A DNA stretch of 64,000 nucleotides from Pirellulaceae bacterium. Lineage in GTDB: Bacteria; Planctomycetota; Planctomycetia; Pirellulales; Pirellulaceae. Every line of letters starts with the position of its first letter. Within the stretch, counting starts at the first letter, position 1. Shown here piece by piece: positions 9,978 through 18,746 of this stretch. The DNA lies in the NCBI GenBank assembly GCA_029243025.1, contig JAQWSU010000045.1, positions 1,077,309-1,141,308 on the forward strand, given 5' to 3'. The translations under genes were made by a program, and so were the position numbers. Below the pieces are notes generated by a model, which saw only the letters and a program-made list of their open reading frames with translations, searched no databases and was not told the DNA's origin.

Positions 9978-10733
9978 TCAGTTATCAGGACTGTCGCCAA
10001 GACTCGCTAACCATCCAATGAAACGACCCCACAGAATCAACAGCAGAAGCAAGCCATAGAAGCAGGCGAATGTTGTCGCGGCAATCTTCAGTACGAAAGG
10101 CAATTCAAACATAGTGAGACCTGCGGCAACCGCAACCATGGCAGCGATAATCCAGACATTTCCGTTGCAGAACGTGAATGGAAAGAAGAGCACCTTCAAG
10201 GTAAAGAGCAGCGTCTTATCCAACCCGTTTCGTTTCTCGCGCATTGACAAGCGGAGAATAAAATTGAACAGAAGAGCCATACCCAGGGAACCTAAAACCA
10301 GCATCATTCCGATCGACTGATAAGCATGCGATTCTACACCAGGTTCGAGAACGGCACGACTCACTTTCTCGGGGTTGTAGGAAACCGACACGTTAGTGCC
10401 CACTGGATAACGCGTCACAACTCCCCGGGCGCTGTACTCGTGTCCGCCAAGAACAACGACATCTGAATAATGCTTCACGTCGCCTACCATGTACATATAT
10501 TCGAGGTCAGCCGAATACGTGACGCCGTCCTCATCAGTATGAGACGTAACTTTTGAGGTAACGATGGTTCCTGGCGCAAGCGGCCAGCGGACGCTGGCTC
10601 TGGATTCATTCAGCTTGAGCTGACCATACAAAATCAACATCAAACCAACAGCACCTATCGCGCTCCAAATCGCCAGCAGCGCCAGACGTTGCCTTCTGCC
10701 CTCCGAAAGTTTCTTATCAGATTGAGAGTTCAT
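9978..10733 (-). CDS. DUF3592 membrane protein
   Basis: This 251-residue inner-membrane protein has a DUF3592 domain. Seen: an N-terminal transmembrane helix (about 20-42) and an extracytoplasmic beta-rich segment of about 75 residues with the family landmarks 'G.I..S' and 'YPVG..V.V.YNPE'. Three further hydrophobic helices follow (about 130-150, 170-205 and 215-240). DUF3592 has no established biochemical role. The start ATG at 10733 is preferred to a TTG three codons earlier because AAGG lies about 10 bases upstream. It is divergent from the outer-membrane barrel gene at 11179, with about 445 bases between them. Confidence 0.75.
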   Translation of the reverse strand: MNSQSDKKLSEGRRQRLALLAIWSAIGAVGLMLILYGQLKLNESRASVRWPLAPGTIVTSKVTSHTDEDGVTYSADLEYMYMVGDVKHYSDVVVLGGHEYSARGVVTRYPVGTNVSVSYNPEKVSRAVLEPGVESHAYQSIGMMLVLGSLGMALLFNFILRLSMREKRNGLDKTLLFTLKVLFFPFTFCNGNVWIIAAMVAVAAGLTMFELPFVLKIAATTFACFYGLLLLLILWGRFIGWLASLGDSPDN

Positions 10734-11178
10734 CTGCCTCAAGCCTTTCTGCTATCAGCAGAAACAAGTGACCCTCCATTGGAACGAAAGATAGGATCGC
10801 AACGCCTCCTTTGACGATCCCCACCAACTTGGGCAGATCATCGGCAAAAAGTCGATCAATTCAAACCTGCCAGCAACGTTTCGAGAAAATCGTCGTGCGG
10901 CCGATGATAGCAGATATCATTTTCACTTTTCTTTCTAATCTTCCAGCGAGTGCCGGCGAGATCCGCGTCTCATGCAACATCAACAAGCCGAAAGATCTGA
11001 TTTTCAGCCGAATTCCGCCTGGCAGTGGCCGATCATTGGGGTGACTGCAGACAGAAAGGGAGCATTAATCATGTCGTAACGCAAAGTTCACCTGGACAGA
11101 AAACATAAAACATGTGATTCTTCGCCGCCTTTCCTCGTCCTATCGTCCGGGTCGTCCACCGAAGCTTCGCATGCATCC
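10734..11178. other. intergenic region between divergent genes
   Basis: This 445-base spacer lies upstream of both the DUF3592 gene and the outer-membrane barrel gene. No supported gene, RNA or operator was seen; it should contain both promoters. Confidence 0.4.
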
Positions 11179-12576
11179 ATGTTTCACTTGAATCACAGAG
11201 TTGACCACTGGTTCGGATTGACGTGTGCTCTTGCGCTATCAATCCAGTGTTCCAGTCTTTGCGCCCAATCGATTTTGAATGAGGCAGACGCATTACCCTC
11301 GAATGTAATAACGGACATTGCCAACCCACCGATCGTGGATCAAGTCCGGTTTCCCAATCCATTGCATAACCGGCGTGAATTACATGGTTCCACTGACGGC
11401 TCACGAGCAAATCCGAACGCTGATCATCTATTTGCCAAGTTTCTAGACCGATTGGGTGAAGCGTGTGGTCCGCGTTTCGATTTCTATGGTTATCTTGATC
11501 AAGGCTTTACTTGGAACCCAGATAATCCGGCCAATCGTACAAATGGCCTTGTGCTTAGCAACTATCGATCGAATGACTACTTGCTGGACGCAATCTATTT
11601 GGTTTCCGAACGAAAGATCGATCCCCAACTTCAAGTCTTTCAATTGGGCGGTCGCATTGACACAGTTTACGGCACCGATGCTCTATTCATGCAAACAATT
11701 GGACTGGATGAGAACATCGTCACACCAGCGGCCAGCCGCTTCTACAAGTTGGCCTTTCGCCAAGCCTATCTAAATCTGTTTCTTCCCATCGGGCGGGGTG
11801 CCAGTGTGAAGATTGGTACGTTTGTGACGCCGATTGGCAACGAAACCGGATACGCTCCGGCGAACTTTTTTTACTCAAGTCTCTTGGTGGACAACATTCA
11901 GCCTGGCACCTTGACTGGATTTCTTGCTCAATATCCGTTAACTGACAACTTGCGTGTCAGCTTTGGGCCGAACTTAGGCTGGAGTGCTTTCAACAACATC
12001 AACCACTCCATCAGTTACGCAGGCGAAATCACCTGGACATCAACAGACAAAAAGACACAAATCCAATTTGATTTCCAGGATGGCAAACAGAGAACAGAAA
12101 TTGCCTCAGGAGACGCACTCACAGAAGTTGCCTCAGGAGACGCACTCGTCGTCTATTACTCTCTGATTCTGGATCGGAAGCTTGGCGACAATTGGCATTA
12201 CATCATGGAACATGATTTGATGACCAGCAACTCGCGTAGCGGCATTTCCGAAGACAATTATCAATGCTACTCACTTGCGAATTATCTGATCTACCAAATC
12301 AACAGCCAATGGCGATCTGCAATTCGCGTTGGCTGGCTGCAAAACGACGGAGGGCGTCTGACCGGTGTAAATCCCGTTCCGCTGGCCGCTTCAGGTAATT
12401 TCTACGATGTCACCTTTGGCTTTAACTGGCAGCCACGGCACCATCTGCGGATTCGCCCGGAACTGCGATACGATTGGCAGAACCGAGACCCCGACTCACC
12501 GCTTCCCCCTTCTTATGACGACTACACGTCAGTTAAACAATGGCTGGTCGCCTGTGACATTCTGTTAGAATTCTAG
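11179..12576 (+). CDS. BBP2/OmpL-like outer-membrane beta-barrel
   Basis: This is a 465-residue probable outer-membrane channel of the 'putative beta-barrel porin-2' type (BBP2, Pfam PF07642 by recollection of the family). Seen: a signal peptide ending near SSLCAQS, then alternating amphipathic strands from about residue 85 on ('FYGYLDQGFTWNP' start, 'RQAYLNLFLPIG', 'VKIGTFVTPIGNE', 'RPELRYDW'). The last residue is Phe (LLEF), as expected for recognition by the BAM machinery. Family members are found widely in planctomycetes; specific solutes are unknown. An in-frame 27-bp tandem duplication adds the nonapeptide TEIASGDAL/TEVASGDAL (see the repeat at 12094), probably in a surface loop. The gene is convergent with the lectin gene, 35 bases away. 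Confidence 0.8.
   Translation: MFHLNHRVDHWFGLTCALALSIQCSSLCAQSILNEADALPSNVITDIANPPIVDQVRFPNPLHNRRELHGSTDGSRANPNADHLFAKFLDRLGEACGPRFDFYGYLDQGFTWNPDNPANRTNGLVLSNYRSNDYLLDAIYLVSERKIDPQLQVFQLGGRIDTVYGTDALFMQTIGLDENIVTPAASRFYKLAFRQAYLNLFLPIGRGASVKIGTFVTPIGNETGYAPANFFYSSLLVDNIQPGTLTGFLAQYPLTDNLRVSFGPNLGWSAFNNINHSISYAGEITWTSTDKKTQIQFDFQDGKQRTEIASGDALTEVASGDALVVYYSLILDRKLGDNWHYIMEHDLMTSNSRSGISEDNYQCYSLANYLIYQINSQWRSAIRVGWLQNDGGRLTGVNPVPLAASGNFYDVTFGFNWQPRHHLRIRPELRYDWQNRDPDSPLPPSYDDYTSVKQWLVACDILLEF
12094..12147 (+). repeat. 27-bp in-frame tandem duplication in the porin gene
   Basis: Two adjacent 27-base copies (12094-12120 and 12121-12147) differ at one base. They encode TEIASGDAL and TEVASGDAL in direct succession, keeping the reading frame. 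The near identity points to a recent duplication. Confidence 0.9.
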
Positions 12577-12611
12577 CGGCAAATAACTTCAGTCGGCTCT
12601 CGCTCAATCAA

Positions 12612-14999
12612 TTATTTTTCGGCAACTCTTTTTCGCTGTTTTGCGGCGCCAAGCACAAGCCAAATCAGACCGAGAACTGCGACTGACGAACTGGCAGGTT
12701 CGGGAACGATTTCGGCGTTGGGACGAGGCCCCGCCTCAAAACCTTGGCCTTGAAAGGCAACCACGAAATCACTCGTGGTAAACAAGCCATCGCCATTCCA
12801 GTCGCCGTGCGACCACGATGCAGCTTCGCCCGTTTCAAACCGGCCCGTCGTAAAGACACTCACAAAATCAGAGCTGTTGAATTCACCGTCCAGATTGGCA
12901 TCGCCTATCCATGTATTGCGTAGATCTCGGACCCACAGAATTCGATCCTCCAGGTCGACCATTGCATCATCATTCAAATCATACTGCAGATCATTAACCG
13001 CGATTGCCGCAGCCTGCAAATCAAGATCTTCAGCGTCTAGCTCTCCATTCTGATTGTAGTCACCAACCATGCCATTCCCATCGGCCACTAATTGCAGTCC
13101 CACATTGGGAGAAAACCGAATCGGATCCATCTGTAAAAGCGAAAAGTCGGCTGGTTTGAAAGATTCAACATGATCACCGATTGCAGCCAAAACTTGCATG
13201 CCTGCATCCCCGCTTTTTTCGACATGGATACCTTCAAACGGGTAGTCCACTCCTTCCTTGAGAGTAATCACCCCGGTATAGCTGTTCTGGCAACCGTTTT
13301 GATCGGAAGCGATGGCATCATCACCATCCAATTCAAGAAAGAATTCGTTGGACACATCTGCAAAACTCTGACCGATGATTCGAAAACTGCTCCGATCATC
13401 GGAAGCCACGTAGAAAGAGACTTCTATCGATTCGTTGGCGACTTCATCACCATCATCAACTTGCAATGACCCAAAGATACCACTGGCAAAATTATCGCGA
13501 TTACCGGACGTGTTCGGCCATTGCGGCGCTTCGCCATCGTGATTGAAATCCCCAAATGGACAGCCAGCCGGATCCCGATTTGAGTCGTCAAATTGAAACC
13601 GCCTCACATCATTCGACTCGGCATCCGGGTTGTCGAGGTTGGACAGAATTATTTCCCGCGCAAATTCGATTTCTTGATCAAATTCGTCGATTCGATTCAT
13701 ATTGACCACACGCAAGGGATCCGTCAGCCTGGCAACCGGAAGCTGCTCCATAGCCGGTACACGGGTTGCATCCCCTAAGGCGATCCACTGCGGATTAAGC
13801 TTAGGATCGTTAATCACATCCCCGATCTGTACAGCCACCTCGTAGAAGGCAGCACCTTCACGCTCCCAACTCACGAACTCAACATCATATACCTGGCCTG
13901 CCTTCATTTCGTAGGTCGCGCGGACGCTGCTGTTCTCGGTATTGCCGGCGTGAAAAACTGTCTCTGCATCATACGGATCCGTGGTTCCGGTTCCGACCAC
14001 TTCTCGCACCTGCACACCTCGAACCCGCATCGCGAAACCCTCGCTGGATTGGACCTGGAAGGTATAAACTCCGTCCTCCTGAGGGCGGAGCTGGCCGTGT
14101 GCCACGCTGATCATGTTGTCATCGTCGGCTGCCCCGGTCAAATTATCGGACGGATAAGGAAACAGTCCGGCATCAAAATCGAGCTTCAGCTGCGGACTTT
14201 TCGCACCTGGCTGTTCCGGGTCAGCCACCGTCAAAGTTGGCAACTGGACTGCAATCGATTCGGCCGCCTTGGTTCCGGCCTGAATTCCCATCAACGCACC
14301 AAGGACATCCTGGATCGGGCCCTCCAAATCGAGACCGCCGTAATAATCGATCACTCCCCAGCTCCCCTGAGAGCCTGACGGACCATCCAACGGACTGCGG
14401 GGCAAGAGGGAATGAAACGCTTTAATACCAGGATAAGGCGATGTTGAATTCGTACTGAATTCGATCACAGACGCGTAACGCTTACCACGAGTTTCATCTC
14501 GCGATTCGGAGTCCGGCAGCGGCTGCCCACTTGCAAATCCCGACTCGTCATCGCTCCAATCCGAGTCATTGCGAAAGAGATAAATCGCGTCTTCACTGTT
14601 ACCAGAGTTGTTGGGTTGCCCTCGCCGCCAATTCACAAACGTCAACGGCTCGCCGCTCACCCAGGCAAACTTACCTTCGCTGGCGTTTGGTGCCACGCCA
14701 ACGCGATCGGAGAGGCCAATCCATACATGCTGGTCAGTACCGACCAGCCCATGCACAAAACGGTTTTCCACAGCGCTATGGATTGAAGCCAACGTGCCTG
14801 GAACACCATCGAAGTCGGCTGCCAATGCCGAATCATAAGCTTCCGACCATTTGGAAGTCTCGTAACACGCCTGATAAACATTCCAGCTGCCATCAACACC
14901 AAACGGTGCTTGTACAGGATCCTCGCAGTTGGCGTTCTGTCCATAACCAGAAACTCCCAACAAGAACACAATCACCATTGACCAGCACGCAGTTCTCAC
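12612..14999 (-). CDS. C-type lectin / PA14-like / dockerin / PEP-CTERM protein
   Basis: This 795-residue exported protein starts at a GTG and has a signal peptide (about 1-20, ending SGYGQ). A C-type-lectin-like domain (about 35-150) shows 'HVWIGLSD', 'WVSGEPLTFVNW' and 'GQPNNS...EDAIYL', the usual WIGL and calcium-site regions. A PA14-like sandwich (about 270-420; 'GVYTFQVQSSEGFAMRV') follows, then a central region of unknown fold and a dockerin/EF-hand cassette (about 655-770; GDYNQNGELD, DLNDDAMVD, GDANLDGEFN, GDWNGDGLFT). The C-terminus is a PEP-CTERM tail (VPEPAS, hydrophobic helix, QRKR). Lectin and PA14 modules suggest binding of extracellular carbohydrate. An ATG seven codons later would lose the positive charge of the signal peptide. 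Confidence 0.85.
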   Translation of the reverse strand: MRTACWSMVIVFLLGVSGYGQNANCEDPVQAPFGVDGSWNVYQACYETSKWSEAYDSALAADFDGVPGTLASIHSAVENRFVHGLVGTDQHVWIGLSDRVGVAPNASEGKFAWVSGEPLTFVNWRRGQPNNSGNSEDAIYLFRNDSDWSDDESGFASGQPLPDSESRDETRGKRYASVIEFSTNSTSPYPGIKAFHSLLPRSPLDGPSGSQGSWGVIDYYGGLDLEGPIQDVLGALMGIQAGTKAAESIAVQLPTLTVADPEQPGAKSPQLKLDFDAGLFPYPSDNLTGAADDDNMISVAHGQLRPQEDGVYTFQVQSSEGFAMRVRGVQVREVVGTGTTDPYDAETVFHAGNTENSSVRATYEMKAGQVYDVEFVSWEREGAAFYEVAVQIGDVINDPKLNPQWIALGDATRVPAMEQLPVARLTDPLRVVNMNRIDEFDQEIEFAREIILSNLDNPDAESNDVRRFQFDDSNRDPAGCPFGDFNHDGEAPQWPNTSGNRDNFASGIFGSLQVDDGDEVANESIEVSFYVASDDRSSFRIIGQSFADVSNEFFLELDGDDAIASDQNGCQNSYTGVITLKEGVDYPFEGIHVEKSGDAGMQVLAAIGDHVESFKPADFSLLQMDPIRFSPNVGLQLVADGNGMVGDYNQNGELDAEDLDLQAAAIAVNDLQYDLNDDAMVDLEDRILWVRDLRNTWIGDANLDGEFNSSDFVSVFTTGRFETGEAASWSHGDWNGDGLFTTSDFVVAFQGQGFEAGPRPNAEIVPEPASSSVAVLGLIWLVLGAAKQRKRVAEK

Positions 15000-15825
15000 G
15001 GTTAACCCCGCTTTCTGTCAAAAAGAGCGCATTGCCAACATCACCAAGGTGCCAATCCAGATCTGTTCACCAGCTGACCATGAATGCCATTGTCACCAAG
15101 CCGGAGAAAAATTTCAATTTTTAAGACGAGCTTTTCGCCGACTCGGAAAAAATGGGCAGCAGCGGAGAAATTGTCGCTAAAGGAAGAGATTTCCGACAGG
15201 CAAAACTACGCCGGATGGCAACAGAAACCGGAGCCTGAATAAAAATTACACGAAGGCTTGGCCGTGAAAACGGTGGACGAGATGATCAGGTCAAACGTAA
15301 GCATTCGGCCAAAACCTTAAGCTTTTGCGACGCGACCGAAACGCAAACAACATTTTCCCCCTGTAAATCGCGAGCAACGTCGAAGATAACAGGGCTCTAA
15401 AATTTACAAGTTTCGCCTTGGATTGAAGCGAGTCGATGCCAAAATCACATTCGCAACTCGATTGGTGCTCCTCGGACAAGTTTGAAAATCCTTTTCATCA
15501 CTTAAGCAAGTACAGATCCACTGCTTCGGATTGAAAATCTGGGCAGGTTTCCGAACGGATCGAGCAATGGGCTTCACAGCTCATGTCACTCCCAAAGGAA
15601 CTGCCTTTCTGCAGCGATGACCTCAAGCGTTGAGAATCCGAGCTAGATGCCATTCGCTTTTGATCGGTTCAAATGTTAGAAAACAGCCTTCTTAGATCGG
15701 TTAAAACTGAACTACGCTAGCCTTTGTAGGGCACGAAGGAGTCGCGGCTTTGTGGGCACCAAACACACCGGCTGATTTCACGATCTGGGTCGATCGCCAC
15801 TCGCAAATTAGCACCGGAAGATGAA
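15000..15825. other. 826-base intergenic region
   Basis: This lies between the divergent lectin gene and the DUF1501 gene at 15826. No coding frame with a ribosome-binding site or recognisable protein, and no RNA gene or strong repeat, could be supported. Confidence 0.4.
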
Positions 15826-17235
15826 ATGCAGGACCTCCTCATGCGATCATTCTCCGACCTCAAAGTGATGGCATCCCACGGACTAGCATCCCACGGACTA
15901 CCCAATCCGCTAATCCGTGTGGGATCTCGCCGTTGGTTTCTGCAAACGAGCGCAGCAGGATTCGGCAGTTTGTCTCTACCGCCACTGCTCAATTTGCAGT
16001 CGACGGCCCAGGCATCCTCGAATCCTCAAGACCCTAAGGATGGCGAGCGGAAAGCAGTCATCCTGTTCTGGTTATCCGGGGGTCCGAGCCATATCGACAT
16101 GTGGGATCCCAAGCCAACGGCTCCCAGCGAAATCCGTGGTCCCTATCGAACCATCCCGACTCGACTTCCCGGAGTTCGTCTGAGCGAGCACCTTCCACGC
16201 CAGGCGTCAATTGCCGACAAATTGTCGATCATCCGCTCAGTCGACTGCCGAGCGAGTGACCACACGCCGATTACCATGCAGACGGGCAATCCACTGGCAC
16301 GGCGTACCAATGACGGTCGGGACGGCGATGGCTACCCGGCCATGGGTTCCGTCGCTTCCAGATTCCGCGGCGCAAACGATACACACATGCCGCCTTTCGT
16401 AGGTCTCGCCAACAGTTGGAGCTCCGATGTTTGGGAAGCGGGCAAGATGGGGAATCAATACGCGCCCGTCAAAGGTCATAAATTGAATGGTCGCTTTGGA
16501 ATGCCGGCGGGAATCAACGTCAAGCATCTACAAGATCGCGATCGATTACGCCAGGCGCTGGATCGATTTGACCGCCGCGTCGACAACAATCGAACCCTGG
16601 ACCGTGTCGATCGCTTTACTCGACAAGCCTACGAGATGGTAAAATCGGGCAAGGTGCAACGAGCATTCGATCTTGGCGCCGAGTCGACAACCACGCGCGA
16701 AGCATATGGATCAACAAGTATCGGTGAGAAAGCGCTACTTGCACGAAGACTTGTCGAAGCCGGTGTTACCTTTGTGCTCGTAAGCGGTGCTTGGGGTTAC
16801 TTTGACCACCATGGCGACAACGTTCGTTGGGGTGGAATCCAGAAGGGACTCACCCCACTTTTACCACGAGTCGACCAAGTAATTTTCGCGCTGGTCAACG
16901 ATCTCGAATCGCGAGGACTGTTAGACAACACACTCGTGATGATGATGGGAGAATTTGGACGATCACCGATGATCAACAAGGATGCGGGTCGCGATCATTG
17001 GACAAACGTGATGTCAATGATCATGGCCGGCGGTGGACTCAATCACGGACAGGTGATTGGCTCGACGGATTCGCACGGGGGTGCAATTGCGAGCAGTCCG
17101 GTACGACCCCAAGATCTCGCGGCGACAACCTACAAGCATTTGGGCGTTGACCTGAACGCCCATTGGACCGATCCTACCGGTCGCCCTGTACCGATTGTTG
17201 TTGAGGGTGGTCGACCGATTCCTGAATTAGCTTGA
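15826..17235 (+). CDS. DUF1501 secreted protein (sulfatase-like fold)
   Basis: This 469-residue protein belongs to the DUF1501 family, which is related to the alkaline-phosphatase/sulfatase fold and is greatly expanded in planctomycetes. Seen: a twin-arginine-type leader (SRRWFLQTSAAGFGSLSLP, about 29-48); the family signature 'LSGGPSHIDMWDPKP' (about 85-99); and the C-terminal 'GEFGRSP.IN...GRDHW' motif (about 375-395). The leader is preceded by an unusual repeat (ASHGLASHGL) from a perfect 15-bp tandem duplication. The role of DUF1501 is not settled; genes usually pair with DUF1549/DUF1553 or DUF1592 cytochromes, but here none is adjacent. The start at 15826 follows GGAAG five bases upstream; an ATG five codons later is also possible. 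The beta-helix gene follows after 76 bases. Confidence 0.85.
   Translation: MQDLLMRSFSDLKVMASHGLASHGLPNPLIRVGSRRWFLQTSAAGFGSLSLPPLLNLQSTAQASSNPQDPKDGERKAVILFWLSGGPSHIDMWDPKPTAPSEIRGPYRTIPTRLPGVRLSEHLPRQASIADKLSIIRSVDCRASDHTPITMQTGNPLARRTNDGRDGDGYPAMGSVASRFRGANDTHMPPFVGLANSWSSDVWEAGKMGNQYAPVKGHKLNGRFGMPAGINVKHLQDRDRLRQALDRFDRRVDNNRTLDRVDRFTRQAYEMVKSGKVQRAFDLGAESTTTREAYGSTSIGEKALLARRLVEAGVTFVLVSGAWGYFDHHGDNVRWGGIQKGLTPLLPRVDQVIFALVNDLESRGLLDNTLVMMMGEFGRSPMINKDAGRDHWTNVMSMIMAGGGLNHGQVIGSTDSHGGAIASSPVRPQDLAATTYKHLGVDLNAHWTDPTGRPVPIVVEGGRPIPELA
15871..15900 (+). repeat. perfect 15-bp tandem duplication in the DUF1501 leader
   Basis: GCATCCCACGGACTA occurs twice in direct succession (15871-15885 and 15886-15900), encoding ASHGL twice just ahead of the Tat leader without shifting the frame. 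Confidence 0.95.
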
Positions 17236-17311
17236 TATTCATAGCACCGATCACCTTTCACCTGATTGGCTAATCAGACACCGCCATTCCTATTGCCCCG
17301 GGGAAGTTTCG

Positions 17312-18649
17312 ATGCATCGATCGAGCCGACGAGATTTTCTGGCAGTGTTGGGAGCATCTGCGGCGGGCATCCGTGGTCGCTCTGCTTGGGGAGCAGACCC
17401 CCCACAAGTCACTCATCCTCGTGCGACTGACGGAGATCATCGATACGAACCGGAGTGGTCAGAACGGTTGACTGTCACCGTCGGTCCAAAGTCAGCGGAT
17501 TTAGTCGGTAACGACGACAAAGTCCTGCAGGCGGCCGTCGACTACGTCGCTCGTTTAGGAGGAGGAACCGTCCGAATCCTGCCTGGTACGTACCGATTGC
17601 GCAACGCAGTCTCGTTACCCTCCAAGCTTCGAATTATCGGCTCGGGGGAAGAGAGTGTGATCACGAAAATCAGCTCTGAATCCGTTGAGCTCGCTGATGA
17701 CTCGGATTGGTACGACCAGGAAATTACGCTACAAAATCAAGCGTTCCGCGTGGGCGACGGCGTCGTCTTACGGGCGAAGAATCCCGATAGTGGTGAAGCC
17801 ATTGTAATCAAGCGCACCTTGGTCGCTCGATCTGGCAACCGCTTCAAGCTGAATAACGGCTTACGCAAAAACCTTTGGTTAGCAGGCAAACCGACCGCTG
17901 CTTCACTTTTCCCACTGTTCACGAGCGAACGGACAGCCGACGTGGTCATCGAAAATCTGACTCTCGATGGCAACCGCGAAAACAATGAGAATCTGAACGG
18001 TAATTTCGGGGGCTGCATCTTTCTCCAAGATTGCAATCGATACACTTTGAAACGCGTCACCGCTCGGAACTACAACGGGGACGGCATTAGTTTTCAGATC
18101 TGCCATGATGTTGTGGTAGAAAACTGTCACTGTCACGACAATACGGATCTCGGACTGCATCCCGGATCTGGTTCCCAACGGCCGTTGATCCGCAACAACG
18201 ATTTGAACCGAAACAACCTCGGACTTTTCTGGTGTTGGGGTGTAAAGTACGGCTTGGCGACGGCAAACCGCATCGATGCCAACCGAAGTTTTGGAATTTC
18301 GATTGGGCACGCCGATACGGACAATGTGATGCGCAACAACCAAATCACTAATAGCGGAAAGGTTGGCATTCTATTTCGCGATGACGCGCGTGGCCGTGAT
18401 TTCTGGCCAAATCGCAATTTGGTGGAAGCCAATCGAATTGTGAACAGTGGCGGCGCAAACGGCGTCGCCATTGACATTAAGGGAAAAACCCGAGATCTGC
18501 GAATCATCGATAATCAAATCCGCGAAACGCGAGCCCCGATGCACCGGATCGGCATTCGCATTGGAAAACAAGCCGGTGAAATCTCTTTAAAGAATAATCT
18601 GTTCGCGGGATTCTCGCGGGATGTGGATGACCAGCGCGATCGTAGTTAG
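17312..18649 (+). CDS. right-handed beta-helix (pectate-lyase-like) exported protein
   Basis: This 445-residue protein has a Tat-like leader (SSRRDFLAVLGASAAG, about 4-19). From about residue 60 it has a parallel beta-helix: an opening 'LQAAVDYVARLGGGTVRILPGTY' region characteristic of pectate-lyase/GH28-like exported enzymes, then many rungs with asparagine ladders ('IENLTLDGNRENNENLNGN', 'VENCHCHDNTDLGLHPGSG', 'IRNNDLNRNNLG'). Such folds are found in polysaccharide lyases, epimerases and GH28 enzymes; specific catalytic residues could not be assigned. The start has GGGGAAG six bases upstream. It lies 76 bases after the DUF1501 gene on the same strand and may be co-transcribed. Confidence 0.8.
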   Translation: MHRSSRRDFLAVLGASAAGIRGRSAWGADPPQVTHPRATDGDHRYEPEWSERLTVTVGPKSADLVGNDDKVLQAAVDYVARLGGGTVRILPGTYRLRNAVSLPSKLRIIGSGEESVITKISSESVELADDSDWYDQEITLQNQAFRVGDGVVLRAKNPDSGEAIVIKRTLVARSGNRFKLNNGLRKNLWLAGKPTAASLFPLFTSERTADVVIENLTLDGNRENNENLNGNFGGCIFLQDCNRYTLKRVTARNYNGDGISFQICHDVVVENCHCHDNTDLGLHPGSGSQRPLIRNNDLNRNNLGLFWCWGVKYGLATANRIDANRSFGISIGHADTDNVMRNNQITNSGKVGILFRDDARGRDFWPNRNLVEANRIVNSGGANGVAIDIKGKTRDLRIIDNQIRETRAPMHRIGIRIGKQAGEISLKNNLFAGFSRDVDDQRDRS

Positions 18650-18746
18650 CAATCGATTCACCGTCACCCGTGACGAAACGATTGACTCATCGGCCACTCG
18701 CATCGTGTGCCAACTCAAAGCGACAACTGGCAATCGCGGCTGAATT

